Shown: piece after piece, positions 1 through 5,630 of the stretch
How the letters are laid out: each line of letters begins with the position of its first letter
Position numbering within the stretch: the stretch's first letter is position 1
Assembly (NCBI GenBank): GCA_031261245.1
Contig: JAISKU010000185.1
Location: forward strand, 1 to 5,630
DNA: 5,630 nucleotides
Origin: Oscillospiraceae bacterium
GTDB lineage: Bacteria > Bacillota > Clostridia > Oscillospirales > Oscillospiraceae
Direction: 5' to 3'
Position numbers and translations under genes: made by a program
The notes under the pieces: generated by a model
Seen by the model: the letters and a program-made list of their open reading frames with translations, nothing else
The model's database searches: none
Told to the model about the DNA's origin: nothing

Positions 1-1239
1 TATTTTGAGGCGCTTGTGAGCGCGATTGTCGAAAAAGAGGACGATATCCGCTACTGGCTGCGCGCCGAGAGCGGCTCCACCGCCCCTAAGGTCGATTTTG
101 AGTTCCACACCGTCATCGAGTTCGCGAAAGAGGCGATGTATCTGCCGTTTATGATGAGCGGGAAGATACTGCCGTCGAATATGCCGGGCAAGGAGAACTA
201 TGTGTACCGCCGCTCCAAGGGCGTAATCGGCGTGATCGCGCCGTGGAACGTGCCGCTCGTGCTCGCGATGCGCTCCGTGATTCCGGCGGTGGCAACGGGG
301 AACACCGTCGTGCTCAAGCCCGCGTCCGACACGCCCGCCTCGGCGTTTTTGATTGCGGAGCTATTTGAAAAAGCCGGGATCCCCGCCGGGGTGTACAACG
401 CCGTAGCGGGCGCGGGCTCGGAGATAGGCGACGCGTTCGTGTCGCACCCGATACCGAAGATAATCTCCTTTACCGGCTCCACCGAGGTCGGCCGCCGTAT
501 AGGTGAGATTGCGGGAAAGAATCTGAAAGACGTCTCGCTCGAGCTCGGCGGGAACAACGCGATGATAGTTTTGGCTGACGCGGACATCGAACAGGCGGCA
601 AAGGCCGCCGCGTTCGGCGCGTTTTTCCACCAGGGGCAGGTGTGCATGGCGGTAAACCGCGTGATCGCGGTCGATTCAGTGCACGACGCGTTCGTCGCGG
701 CGCTCGTTGATACGGTGAAGAGCCTGAAGGTCGGCGACCCGGCCGATCCCGACACGTTCATCGGCCCGATAATCAACGCGGCGCAGGTCAAGGGGATTGA
801 GGAGAACGTCGCGCGGACGCTCGCCGCCGGGGCGCGCGCCGCGCTCGTCGGCAAAACCGACGGACAGCTCGTGTATCCGTGGGTGCTCACCGGCGTCACG
901 AACGACATGGCGGCGGCGAAAAACGAGGTGTTCGGCCCCGTTTGCAGCGTGCTTCGCGCGCGCGACGAGGACGAGGCGATAGCGATAGCGAACGACACAG
1001 AGTACGGCCTTAGCGGCTCCGTGTTCACGCGCGACGTTTTTCACGGGATGCAGGTCGCGCGGCGAATCGAGTCCGGCATGACCCACGTGAACGACCAGTC
1101 GATAAACGACGAGCCGCACGTCATGTTCGGCGGTGAGAAGTCCTCCGGAATCGGCCGCTTCAACGGCGAGTGGGTGCTGCAAAAGTTCACGACGGAGAAG
1201 TGGGTGAGTGCGCAGACGGAGGACAGAAAGTTTTTCTGA
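1..1239 (+). CDS. NAD(P)-dependent aldehyde dehydrogenase, benzaldehyde/vanillin dehydrogenase type (5' end outside window)
   Basis: Cytoplasmic oxidoreductase expected to oxidise an aldehyde, probably aromatic, to the carboxylate with NAD(P)+. The reading frame is open from base 1, so the 412 visible residues lack an N-terminus. Family members are usually about 480-490 residues, so some 70-75 are missing. The GTG at 16 is internal and not a credible start. Visible hallmarks are APWN with its Asn at 247-249, the cofactor-site Lys of LKPAS at 316-318, FTGSTEVG near 469-492, the general-base Glu of LELGG at 541-543, the catalytic Cys of GQVCM at 643-645 and the EVFGPV Glu at 925-927. All key residues are intact. 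The C-terminal stretch NDQSINDEPHVMFGG followed by GIGRFNGEW resembles benzaldehyde and vanillin dehydrogenases such as Bacillus YfmT and Pseudomonas XylC. The exact substrate cannot be read from sequence. It converges with the alcohol dehydrogenase gene, with 2 bp between stop codons. Confidence 0.93.
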   Translation, partial: YFEALVSAIVEKEDDIRYWLRAESGSTAPKVDFEFHTVIEFAKEAMYLPFMMSGKILPSNMPGKENYVYRRSKGVIGVIAPWNVPLVLAMRSVIPAVATGNTVVLKPASDTPASAFLIAELFEKAGIPAGVYNAVAGAGSEIGDAFVSHPIPKIISFTGSTEVGRRIGEIAGKNLKDVSLELGGNNAMIVLADADIEQAAKAAAFGAFFHQGQVCMAVNRVIAVDSVHDAFVAALVDTVKSLKVGDPADPDTFIGPIINAAQVKGIEENVARTLAAGARAALVGKTDGQLVYPWVLTGVTNDMAAAKNEVFGPVCSVLRARDEDEAIAIANDTEYGLSGSVFTRDVFHGMQVARRIESGMTHVNDQSINDEPHVMFGGEKSSGIGRFNGEWVLQKFTTEKWVSAQTEDRKFF

Positions 1240-1241
1240 GC

Positions 1242-2336
1242 CTACCCCATCGTCAGCACGGCCTTGATGACCCTGCCGCTGTGCGTGTCCTCGAACGCGC
1301 GCTCGATATCCTCGAAGTCGTAGTATGTGATCAGGCGGTCAAACGGGAACAGCCCCTGCTTGTAATAGTCCAGGAGCTTGGGGATAGACACCTGCGGCAC
1401 GGAGCAGCCCTCCACGAGCCCGACGAGCGTCTTGCCCGTCCCCATGAGCTCGTTTTCCACATTGATTGTCAGCTCCTGCGTGCTGCCGAGGATTACGCAC
1501 GTGCCGAGGCTCCGCACGCACGCGAGCGACTGGCGCACGCACGCGGAAACGCCCGTGCAGTCGATGGCATAGTTCGTCCCGATGCGCGTGAGCTTTTTCA
1601 CCTCGTCGGACACGCTGTCAACCGCTTTGCTGTTTATCGTGTGCGTCGCGCCGAGCTCGCGGGCGAGCGCAAGGCGTGAATCGACGATATCGCACGCGAT
1701 TATCGTCTCGCAACCCGCGATTTTCGCGGCCATGACGGCGGAGAGCCCGACGGGCCCGCAGCCCGTGATGAGCACGGAGCTCTCTCGCGGCGGCTTGAGG
1801 TAGTTCAAAATCGCGCCCGCGCCCGTCTGTATGCCGCAGCCCATCGGCGCGGTGAGCTCGAGCGGCACGCCGTCGGGTATGTGTATGAGGTTGTTCACGT
1901 GCACCACGGCGTGCGTGGCGAACGCGCCCTGCCCGAAGAACGAGGACACGGGTTCGCCATTCAGCGTGCGGCGCAGCGTGCCGTCGAACTGCGTGCCTGA
2001 GAAGTTGAGGCGGCGGTTCTCCTCACAGCCGTAGGTGTGTCCGGCGCGGCACGCCTCGCACTCCCCGCAGTAGCCGTAGGAAAACCCCACGCGGTCGCCC
2101 TTTTTGAAGTCCGTGACGCCCGCGCCGATCTCCTCCACGACGCCGCAGCCCTCATGTCCGAACACGGCGGGAAGCGGGACGGGCAGAATCTGCTGACGCG
2201 CGACCTCGTCCGTGTGGCAAACGCCGCAGGCGGCGATTTTTACGAGTACCTCGCCCGTTTTCGGGGCGTCGAGCTCAAGCTCCTCAAGTTGAAAGGGCGC
2301 GCCCTTTGCGGTGACGACGGCGGCTTTTATTTTCAT
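1242..2336 (-). CDS. Zinc-dependent medium-chain alcohol dehydrogenase, aryl-alcohol dehydrogenase type
   Basis: Cytoplasmic MDR-superfamily enzyme interconverting a primary alcohol and its aldehyde with NAD(H). It is 364 residues, normal for the family and apparently complete. Catalytic zinc ligands are Cys40 (GVCHTD), His61-Glu62 (GHEGCG) and Cys167 (MGCGIQTGAG). Structural zinc is held by Cys90, Cys93, Cys96 and Cys104. The Rossmann motif GCGPVG lies at 192-197, and Asp216 at the end of the second strand favours NAD over NADP. The extended region between the structural-zinc lobe and Cys167 (LNFSGTQFDGT onward) and the GIQTGAGA signature match benzyl/aryl-alcohol dehydrogenases of the XylB/AreB kind. 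The start is supported by AGGAAG (plus-strand 2345-2350) 8 nt upstream of the ATG. A strong leftward promoter lies just upstream. The convergent neighbour is an aromatic-type aldehyde dehydrogenase, so the pair could run alcohol to aldehyde to acid. Substrate remains inferred. Confidence 0.93.
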   Translation of the reverse strand: MKIKAAVVTAKGAPFQLEELELDAPKTGEVLVKIAACGVCHTDEVARQQILPVPLPAVFGHEGCGVVEEIGAGVTDFKKGDRVGFSYGYCGECEACRAGHTYGCEENRRLNFSGTQFDGTLRRTLNGEPVSSFFGQGAFATHAVVHVNNLIHIPDGVPLELTAPMGCGIQTGAGAILNYLKPPRESSVLITGCGPVGLSAVMAAKIAGCETIIACDIVDSRLALARELGATHTINSKAVDSVSDEVKKLTRIGTNYAIDCTGVSACVRQSLACVRSLGTCVILGSTQELTINVENELMGTGKTLVGLVEGCSVPQVSIPKLLDYYKQGLFPFDRLITYYDFEDIERAFEDTHSGRVIKAVLTMG

Positions 2337-2356
2337 GACTTCTGCTTCCTTTCGCT

Positions 2357-2400
2357 GCGGTATTTTTCAAAACTATATCAGAAACGGCGGGATTTTTCAA
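2357..2400 (+). repeat. 14-bp direct repeat bracketing the leftward promoter (candidate operator)
   Basis: GCGGTATTTTTCAA at 2357-2370 recurs as GCGGGATTTTTCAA at 2387-2400, with one mismatch and a start-to-start distance of 30 bp, close to three helical turns. The right copy contains the -35 hexamer of the leftward promoter and the left copy covers its predicted start site. That same-face spacing suits a dimeric or tetrameric regulator, but no regulator gene is in the window and chance duplication of an A+T-rich tract is possible. Confidence 0.45.
2372..2400 (-). promoter_or_regulatory. Leftward promoter for the alcohol dehydrogenase gene
   Basis: Read on the minus strand, TTGAAA (2400-2395) is followed after 17 bp by TATAGT (2377-2372). 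TG lies one base upstream of the -10, making an extended -10 (TGATATAGT). Predicted transcription start is near 2365, giving a leader of about 30 nt before the ATG. It fits a housekeeping sigma-70/sigma-A promoter; the call rests on sequence match alone. Confidence 0.72.
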
Positions 2401-2426
2401 GCGCAAACGAAAGTTGTCATAATCGG

Positions 2427-2455
2427 TTGCCAGTGTAAGAATTATATGGTAGAAT
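2427..2455 (+). promoter_or_regulatory. Rightward promoter for the transporter-acyltransferase-rmuC operon
   Basis: TTGCCA at 2427-2432 and TAGAAT at 2450-2455 are separated by 17 bp, each one base from the sigma-70/sigma-A consensus. TG at 2447-2448 adds an extended -10 element. Predicted start is around 2462, leaving a leader of about 35 nt. A weaker alternative -35 (TTGTCA, 2414-2419) has no -10 as good at proper spacing. Confidence 0.7.
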
Positions 2456-2459
2456 ACCA
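2447..2459. repeat. 13-bp inverted repeat over the rightward -10 (candidate operator)
   Basis: TGGTA-GAA-TACCA is a perfect inverted repeat with 5-bp arms and a 3-bp centre. It spans the whole extended -10 of the rightward promoter, so a protein bound here would block RNA polymerase. The arms are short, and part of the symmetry may follow from promoter sequence, so the operator role is a suggestion. Confidence 0.35.
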
Positions 2460-2483
2460 AAAACTGTTGGTTTATTGAGATTT

Positions 2484-2487
2484 GAGG
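2484..2487 (+). promoter_or_regulatory. Ribosome binding site deciding the transporter start
   Basis: GAGG here sits 9 nt before the ATG at 2497. The in-frame TTG at 2482 overlaps this site and would add five residues without its own purine-rich element, so the ATG at 2497 is preferred. Confidence 0.65.
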
Positions 2488-2496
2488 ACTTTTTGC

Positions 2497-3900
2497 ATGA
2501 AGAGAAAAGACGCGCTTTCGATTATAATCGCGGCGGCCGGTGTTGTTTTGGCGATTGTCCGCCCGTTTTCAGGACTTGACGCCGCCGGGAATATCGTGCT
2601 CGGCACGATTATCGCGTCGCTCGCGATGTGGATGTTCAGACCGGGAGGTGGCACGTTTTTCATCGGACTCGCAATCGCGCTGCTCGGCGGGACGCTCGCC
2701 GGTCTGCCTGTCTCCGATATCGCGAGCGGGTTCACAAGCCCGTCGCTCTGGCTGCTGATTCCCGCGATGTTCTTCGGCTACGTGCTGCTGAAAACCGGCC
2801 TCGGCAAGCGAATGGTGTTTGCGCTTTTCAAAAGGCTGAGGCTGACGTATTTCAAAATCCTCGTCGGCATGTTCGCGGTGGGTATCGCGTTTTCGCTGAT
2901 CACGCCGTCGATAACCGTGCGGCTGCTGATACTGACGCCGATCGCAGTGTGCGTCGCGGACGCCTGTCGGCTGCCGAAAGGGGACAAGGGGCGCTCGCTC
3001 ATCTCGATTTCCGCGTGGGCGGTGGCGATATTCCCGGGAATCGGGTGGGTGAACGGCTCGCTATACGGGCCGGTGTTCACGGCGTTCCTGCCGGAGGGGA
3101 CGATACGCGCGCTCGCGACGGACGCGATGTGGTTCCGCGCGATGTGTCTGCCGTGGATGGTTTTCACCGTCGCGTTTCTGTTTTTGCTCTACCTCGCGCT
3201 GAAGCCGGGCGAAAAGCTCTCCGTGACGAAATCGGATTTGGACGGCATGTATGAAGAGCTCGGCCCCATAACGCGAGACGAGCGTGTCTGCCTCGCGGTG
3301 TTCGTGCTCGTACTGCTCGCGCTCGGGGCGCAGCGTTTTCTGCCGTTCACGACGAACCACGTGCTGCTCGCGGGCCTGATACTGCTGCTGTTCACCGGCG
3401 TGCTGACGGTGAAGGACATCTCCGGCGGCATAAGCTGGGACACGGTGATGTTCTTCGGCATGATTTTGAGCTTCGCGCACCTGCTTGAGGTCACGGGAAT
3501 ATCCGCGTGGCTGTCGCCGGCGCTCTCATCACTGCTGTCGCCGATTGCGGCGCGGGATCCGCTGGTTTTCGCGCTCGCGCTGTATCTCATCTGCGTCGTG
3601 CTGCGCTTTATCGACGTGGCGCAGGGGTGGATTGTCGCGGCGATTCTCAGTCTCGCGATGCCGATGCTGTATGAGAGATTCGGGCAGAGCCCGTTCGTGA
3701 GCCTCATGGTGTTTTTGTGCGCGAGCAATCTGTTCTTTTTCCGCTATCACCAGCCGTGGGTCGGACAGGTTGAGGCCGTGATCGGGGAGGACGGGTGGAC
3801 AAAGGAGCATTTGATGAAGGCGTCGCTGCTGTACGCGGCGCTGTGCGTGGGTTTGCTGGCGTTTTGCCGCCTGTACTGGCCGGTTGTCGGGATAATTTAG
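2497..3900 (+). CDS. DASS/SLC13-like (divalent anion:sodium symporter family) membrane transporter
   Basis: Polytopic inner-membrane protein of 467 residues, a usual length for this family, likely moving an organic or inorganic anion by a cation-coupled route. Hydrophobic segments follow one another through almost the whole chain (roughly 6-22, 33-70, 84-98, 119-150, 168-195, 207-235, 263-330 and on to the end). A charged loop near 236-262 separates two halves, as expected for the family's inverted repeat. Family-like stretches are SGFTSPSLWLL followed by VLLKTGLGKRM (77-106) and MFFGMILSFAHLLEVTGISAWL in the second half. The family's two SNT signatures are not conserved: the first is TPSITVR (136-142) and the second place reads DVAQGW (373-378). 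Substrate therefore cannot be assigned, and sodium coupling is doubtful. It is divergent from the alcohol dehydrogenase across a 160-bp promoter region, and the acyltransferase follows after 15 nt. Confidence 0.75.
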   Translation: MKRKDALSIIIAAAGVVLAIVRPFSGLDAAGNIVLGTIIASLAMWMFRPGGGTFFIGLAIALLGGTLAGLPVSDIASGFTSPSLWLLIPAMFFGYVLLKTGLGKRMVFALFKRLRLTYFKILVGMFAVGIAFSLITPSITVRLLILTPIAVCVADACRLPKGDKGRSLISISAWAVAIFPGIGWVNGSLYGPVFTAFLPEGTIRALATDAMWFRAMCLPWMVFTVAFLFLLYLALKPGEKLSVTKSDLDGMYEELGPITRDERVCLAVFVLVLLALGAQRFLPFTTNHVLLAGLILLLFTGVLTVKDISGGISWDTVMFFGMILSFAHLLEVTGISAWLSPALSSLLSPIAARDPLVFALALYLICVVLRFIDVAQGWIVAAILSLAMPMLYERFGQSPFVSLMVFLCASNLFFFRYHQPWVGQVEAVIGEDGWTKEHLMKASLLYAALCVGLLAFCRLYWPVVGII

Positions 3901-3915
3901 GATAGGGGTGCACAT

Positions 3916-5181
3916 ATGATAGGTGATTTCAAGCGTTTTGACATGGTGAGAAAACCGTTGACACAACGCAGATGGCTGACGCCCGTGACGTGGGCGCTCA
4001 GTTTTCCGACGAAATGGAAGCACTGCGGAAAAATCGAAAAGCGCGACATGGACGGCGTGAAGCCGCCGTATCTCCTGCTGTGCAACCACAACGCGTTTCT
4101 GGACTTCATGATAATGACGACGGCGATCTTCCCGCACCGCGCGAATTACGTCGTCGCGATTGACGGCTTCATCGGAATTGAGTGGCTGCTGCGCAAGGTC
4201 GGGGGGATCGGGACGCGCAAGTTCACGAACTCCATACAGCTCGTCAGAAACATGGCGCAGATGAAGGACGAGGGGCAGATCGTCGTGCTGTTTCCGGAGG
4301 CGCGGTACTCGCTTTGCGGCACGAACGCGGTTTTGCCGGATTCCATAGGGAAATTCATACGGCTTATGGACGTGCCCGTCGTGACGCTGCTGATGCACGG
4401 GCACCACCTCGCGAGCCCGTTCTGGGGCGCGGAGAAGCACAAGGTGCCGCGTCTGCACGCGGAGATGCGCCTGCTGCTGACGCGTGAGCAGACGCAGGAG
4501 ATGTCCATCGAGGAGATAAACAACCGCGTGCGCGAGACGATAGTTTACGACGATTTCGCGTGGCAGCGCGAGAACAGAATCCCGGTGAAAAGCCGCGAGC
4601 GGGCGAACGGCCTGCACAAGGTGCTGTACCAGTGCCCGAGCTGCGGCACGGAATACCGCATGAGCTCCGGCGGGGAAGAGCTGTGGTGCGAGCACTGCGG
4701 AAAGCGGTGGAAAATGACGCAGCTCGGCGAGCTTGAGGCGGTTTCCGGCGAGACGGAATTTTCGCACATTCCCGACTGGTACGAGTGGGAGAGGGAGAAC
4801 GTGCGGCGGGAGGTTTTACGCGGTGAGTACTCTCTGTGCGTGCGCGCCCGCGTCGATTCGCTGCCGAACGCGCGCGGCTTCATCGACCTCGGCGCGGCGG
4901 AGCTGACGCACGATATGGAGGGCTTCACGCTGCGCGGCAGCTACGGCGGCGAGGAGTACGAGGAGATATGGAAGGCGATGTCGCTCTACTCGTGCCACAT
5001 TGAGTACAATTACAAGAAGCGCAAAGCGGACTGCGTGGATCTCAACACGATAACCGACACGCTTTACATATACCCCGAGGGGCGGGATTTCTCCGTGACG
5101 AAGATTGCGCTCGCGACGGAGGAGCTGTACAAGAGGGCGGTGGAGCTGAAGGCCGCCGCCGAGAAACGGAAGGACGCGTGA
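3916..5181 (+). CDS. PlsC-type 1-acyl-sn-glycerol-3-phosphate acyltransferase family protein with zinc ribbon and C-terminal domain
   Basis: Probable acyltransferase acting on a lysophospholipid or similar acceptor at the inner face of the membrane. Of 421 residues, about 50-190 form the acyltransferase domain. It has the catalytic NHNAFLD motif (His58, Asp63), a substrate-binding FPEARYS motif (126-132, a variant of FPEGTRS) and a later VPVVTLLMHGHHLASPFW block. Residues 240-261 form a zinc ribbon with Cys240, Cys243, Cys258 and Cys261. Residues about 300-415 form a further soluble domain, beta-rich in appearance and possibly PH-like (GFTLRGSYGGEEYEEIW, then a YIYPEGRDFSVTKI stretch), ending in a charged helix. 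Typical PlsC proteins are about 200-250 residues, so roughly 200 extra are present. No clear membrane span is seen. The ATG at 3916 has AGGGG 7 nt upstream. It is co-transcribed with the transporter before it and rmuC after it. The precise acceptor is unknown. Confidence 0.85.
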   Translation: MIGDFKRFDMVRKPLTQRRWLTPVTWALSFPTKWKHCGKIEKRDMDGVKPPYLLLCNHNAFLDFMIMTTAIFPHRANYVVAIDGFIGIEWLLRKVGGIGTRKFTNSIQLVRNMAQMKDEGQIVVLFPEARYSLCGTNAVLPDSIGKFIRLMDVPVVTLLMHGHHLASPFWGAEKHKVPRLHAEMRLLLTREQTQEMSIEEINNRVRETIVYDDFAWQRENRIPVKSRERANGLHKVLYQCPSCGTEYRMSSGGEELWCEHCGKRWKMTQLGELEAVSGETEFSHIPDWYEWERENVRREVLRGEYSLCVRARVDSLPNARGFIDLGAAELTHDMEGFTLRGSYGGEEYEEIWKAMSLYSCHIEYNYKKRKADCVDLNTITDTLYIYPEGRDFSVTKIALATEELYKRAVELKAAAEKRKDA

Positions 5182-5184
5182 TTT

Positions 5185-5630
5185 ATGCTTATTGAGGGAA
5201 TGCTGATTGCGCTCATACTGCTGTCCGTGGCGATTATCGCGCTGCTGTTTACGCGTAAGCCGGAACGCAACGCCGAAAAGCTCGCGAAGCTCGAGGCGGA
5301 GCTTGCGCGCCTTGAAGGGCTGCTGCGCGAGGAGTTCAGGGTCAGTCGCGGCGAGAGTCAGGCCGCGCTTAAAGCGAACCGCGAGGAGCTCGCGGGCTCG
5401 ATAGACAGGATACGCGAGGCGGTGGAGACGCGCCTGCGGAGTATTCAAAGCGACAACAACCAAAAGCTCGACGAGATGCGGAAAACCGTTGACGACAAGC
5501 TGAGTGAGACTATCTCAAAGCGCTTCAGCGAGTCCTTTAATATGATAAGCGAGCGGCTTGAACAGGTTCAGCAGGGGCTCGGCGCGATGACCACGCTCGC
5601 GTCGGACGTGGGCGGACTGAAAAAGGTTCT
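5185..5630 (+). CDS. rmuC: DNA recombination protein RmuC (3' end outside window)
   Basis: N-terminal 148 residues of RmuC, a membrane-anchored protein linked in E. coli to limiting recombination at inverted repeats. The family carries a predicted PD-(D/E)XK-type nuclease fold in the C-terminal half, which lies beyond the window. Visible parts are a membrane segment at about 5-22 and a long charged coiled coil from about 27 to 130. The family signature begins at NNQKLDEMRKTVDDKL (91-106) and continues with RFSESFNMISERLEQV (113-128), GLGAM (131-135) and GGLKKVL at the edge. The ATG at 5185 is preceded by GGAAGGA (5168-5174) at 10 nt. An ATG at 5200 lies within the membrane segment and has a purine run too close to it. 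The start is 3 nt after the acyltransferase stop, so translational coupling is likely. Full-length proteins are usually about 370-500 residues. Confidence 0.93.
   Translation, partial: MLIEGMLIALILLSVAIIALLFTRKPERNAEKLAKLEAELARLEGLLREEFRVSRGESQAALKANREELAGSIDRIREAVETRLRSIQSDNNQKLDEMRKTVDDKLSETISKRFSESFNMISERLEQVQQGLGAMTTLASDVGGLKKV

Noticed and set aside
16..18. GTG at 16 as the aldehyde dehydrogenase start
   Set aside because: The frame is open through base 1, no ribosome binding site precedes it, and about 70 expected N-terminal residues would be missing.
198..1028. A 276-residue open frame on the minus strand
   Set aside because: Fully antisense to the aldehyde dehydrogenase with its catalytic residues; Ala/Ser/Thr-rich composition and no motif.
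1224..1238. CAGAAA-GTT-TTTCTG inverted repeat at the end of the aldehyde dehydrogenase gene, as a terminator
   Set aside because: The stem is only 6 bp and mostly A-T, lies within coding sequence and is not followed by a T-run on either strand.
2414..2447. TTGTCA (2414-2419) paired with AAGAAT or TTATAT as a second rightward promoter
   Set aside because: With 17-bp spacing the -10 (AAGAAT) is poorer, and TTATAT is too far downstream; the TTGCCA/TAGAAT pair is clearly better.
2482..2496. TTG at 2482 as the transporter start
   Set aside because: It overlaps the GAGG ribosome binding site of the ATG at 2497 and adds only five residues ahead of the usual N-terminal basic stretch (MKRKD).
3529..4767. 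A 412-residue open frame on the minus strand
   Set aside because: It lies wholly over the transporter 3' end and the acyltransferase, both of which carry clear family motifs. Its product is rich in Arg, His and Gln with no recognisable motif, typical of antisense frames in G+C-rich coding DNA.

Overview
The window carries five protein-coding genes packed onto about 5.6 kb. Coding sequence is G+C-rich with many G/C third codon positions, Shine-Dalgarno sequences are purine-rich, and the one real intergenic gap is clearly A+T-rich with sigma-70/sigma-A-type promoters. The acyltransferase with an internal zinc ribbon and the form of RmuC look like those of anaerobic Firmicutes (Clostridia), so a fairly G+C-rich clostridial genome is my best guess. 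This is inferred from style and family resemblance, not proven.

Left part (1-2336): an aldehyde dehydrogenase of the benzaldehyde/vanillin type, lacking its N-terminus at the window edge, runs rightward. It meets head-on a zinc-dependent aryl-alcohol-type dehydrogenase read leftward, and the two stop codons are only 2 bp apart. Together they could catalyse alcohol to aldehyde to carboxylic acid, probably on an aromatic substrate, or parts of that path in reverse.

Middle (2337-2496): a 160-bp divergent regulatory region. Each strand has a near-consensus promoter with an extended -10: TTGAAA-N17-TATAGT for the alcohol dehydrogenase and TTGCCA-N17-TAGAAT for the rightward genes. A 14-bp direct repeat with 30-bp period brackets the leftward promoter's -10, and a 13-bp inverted repeat covers the rightward promoter's -10. 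Both are candidate operators.

Right part (2497-5630): a tight rightward operon of a DASS/SLC13-like membrane transporter, a PlsC-type acyltransferase with a zinc ribbon and an extra C-terminal domain, and rmuC, which is cut by the window end. Gaps are 15 and 3 nt. The transporter shares its promoter region with the alcohol dehydrogenase, which suggests it may move a related organic acid. The acyltransferase and RmuC look like housekeeping functions co-transcribed with it.

I see no RNA gene, CRISPR array, insertion sequence or convincing terminator. The genes belong to known families. The less usual points are the absence of both SNT signatures in the transporter, the three-part acyltransferase, and the repeat layout of the divergent promoters.
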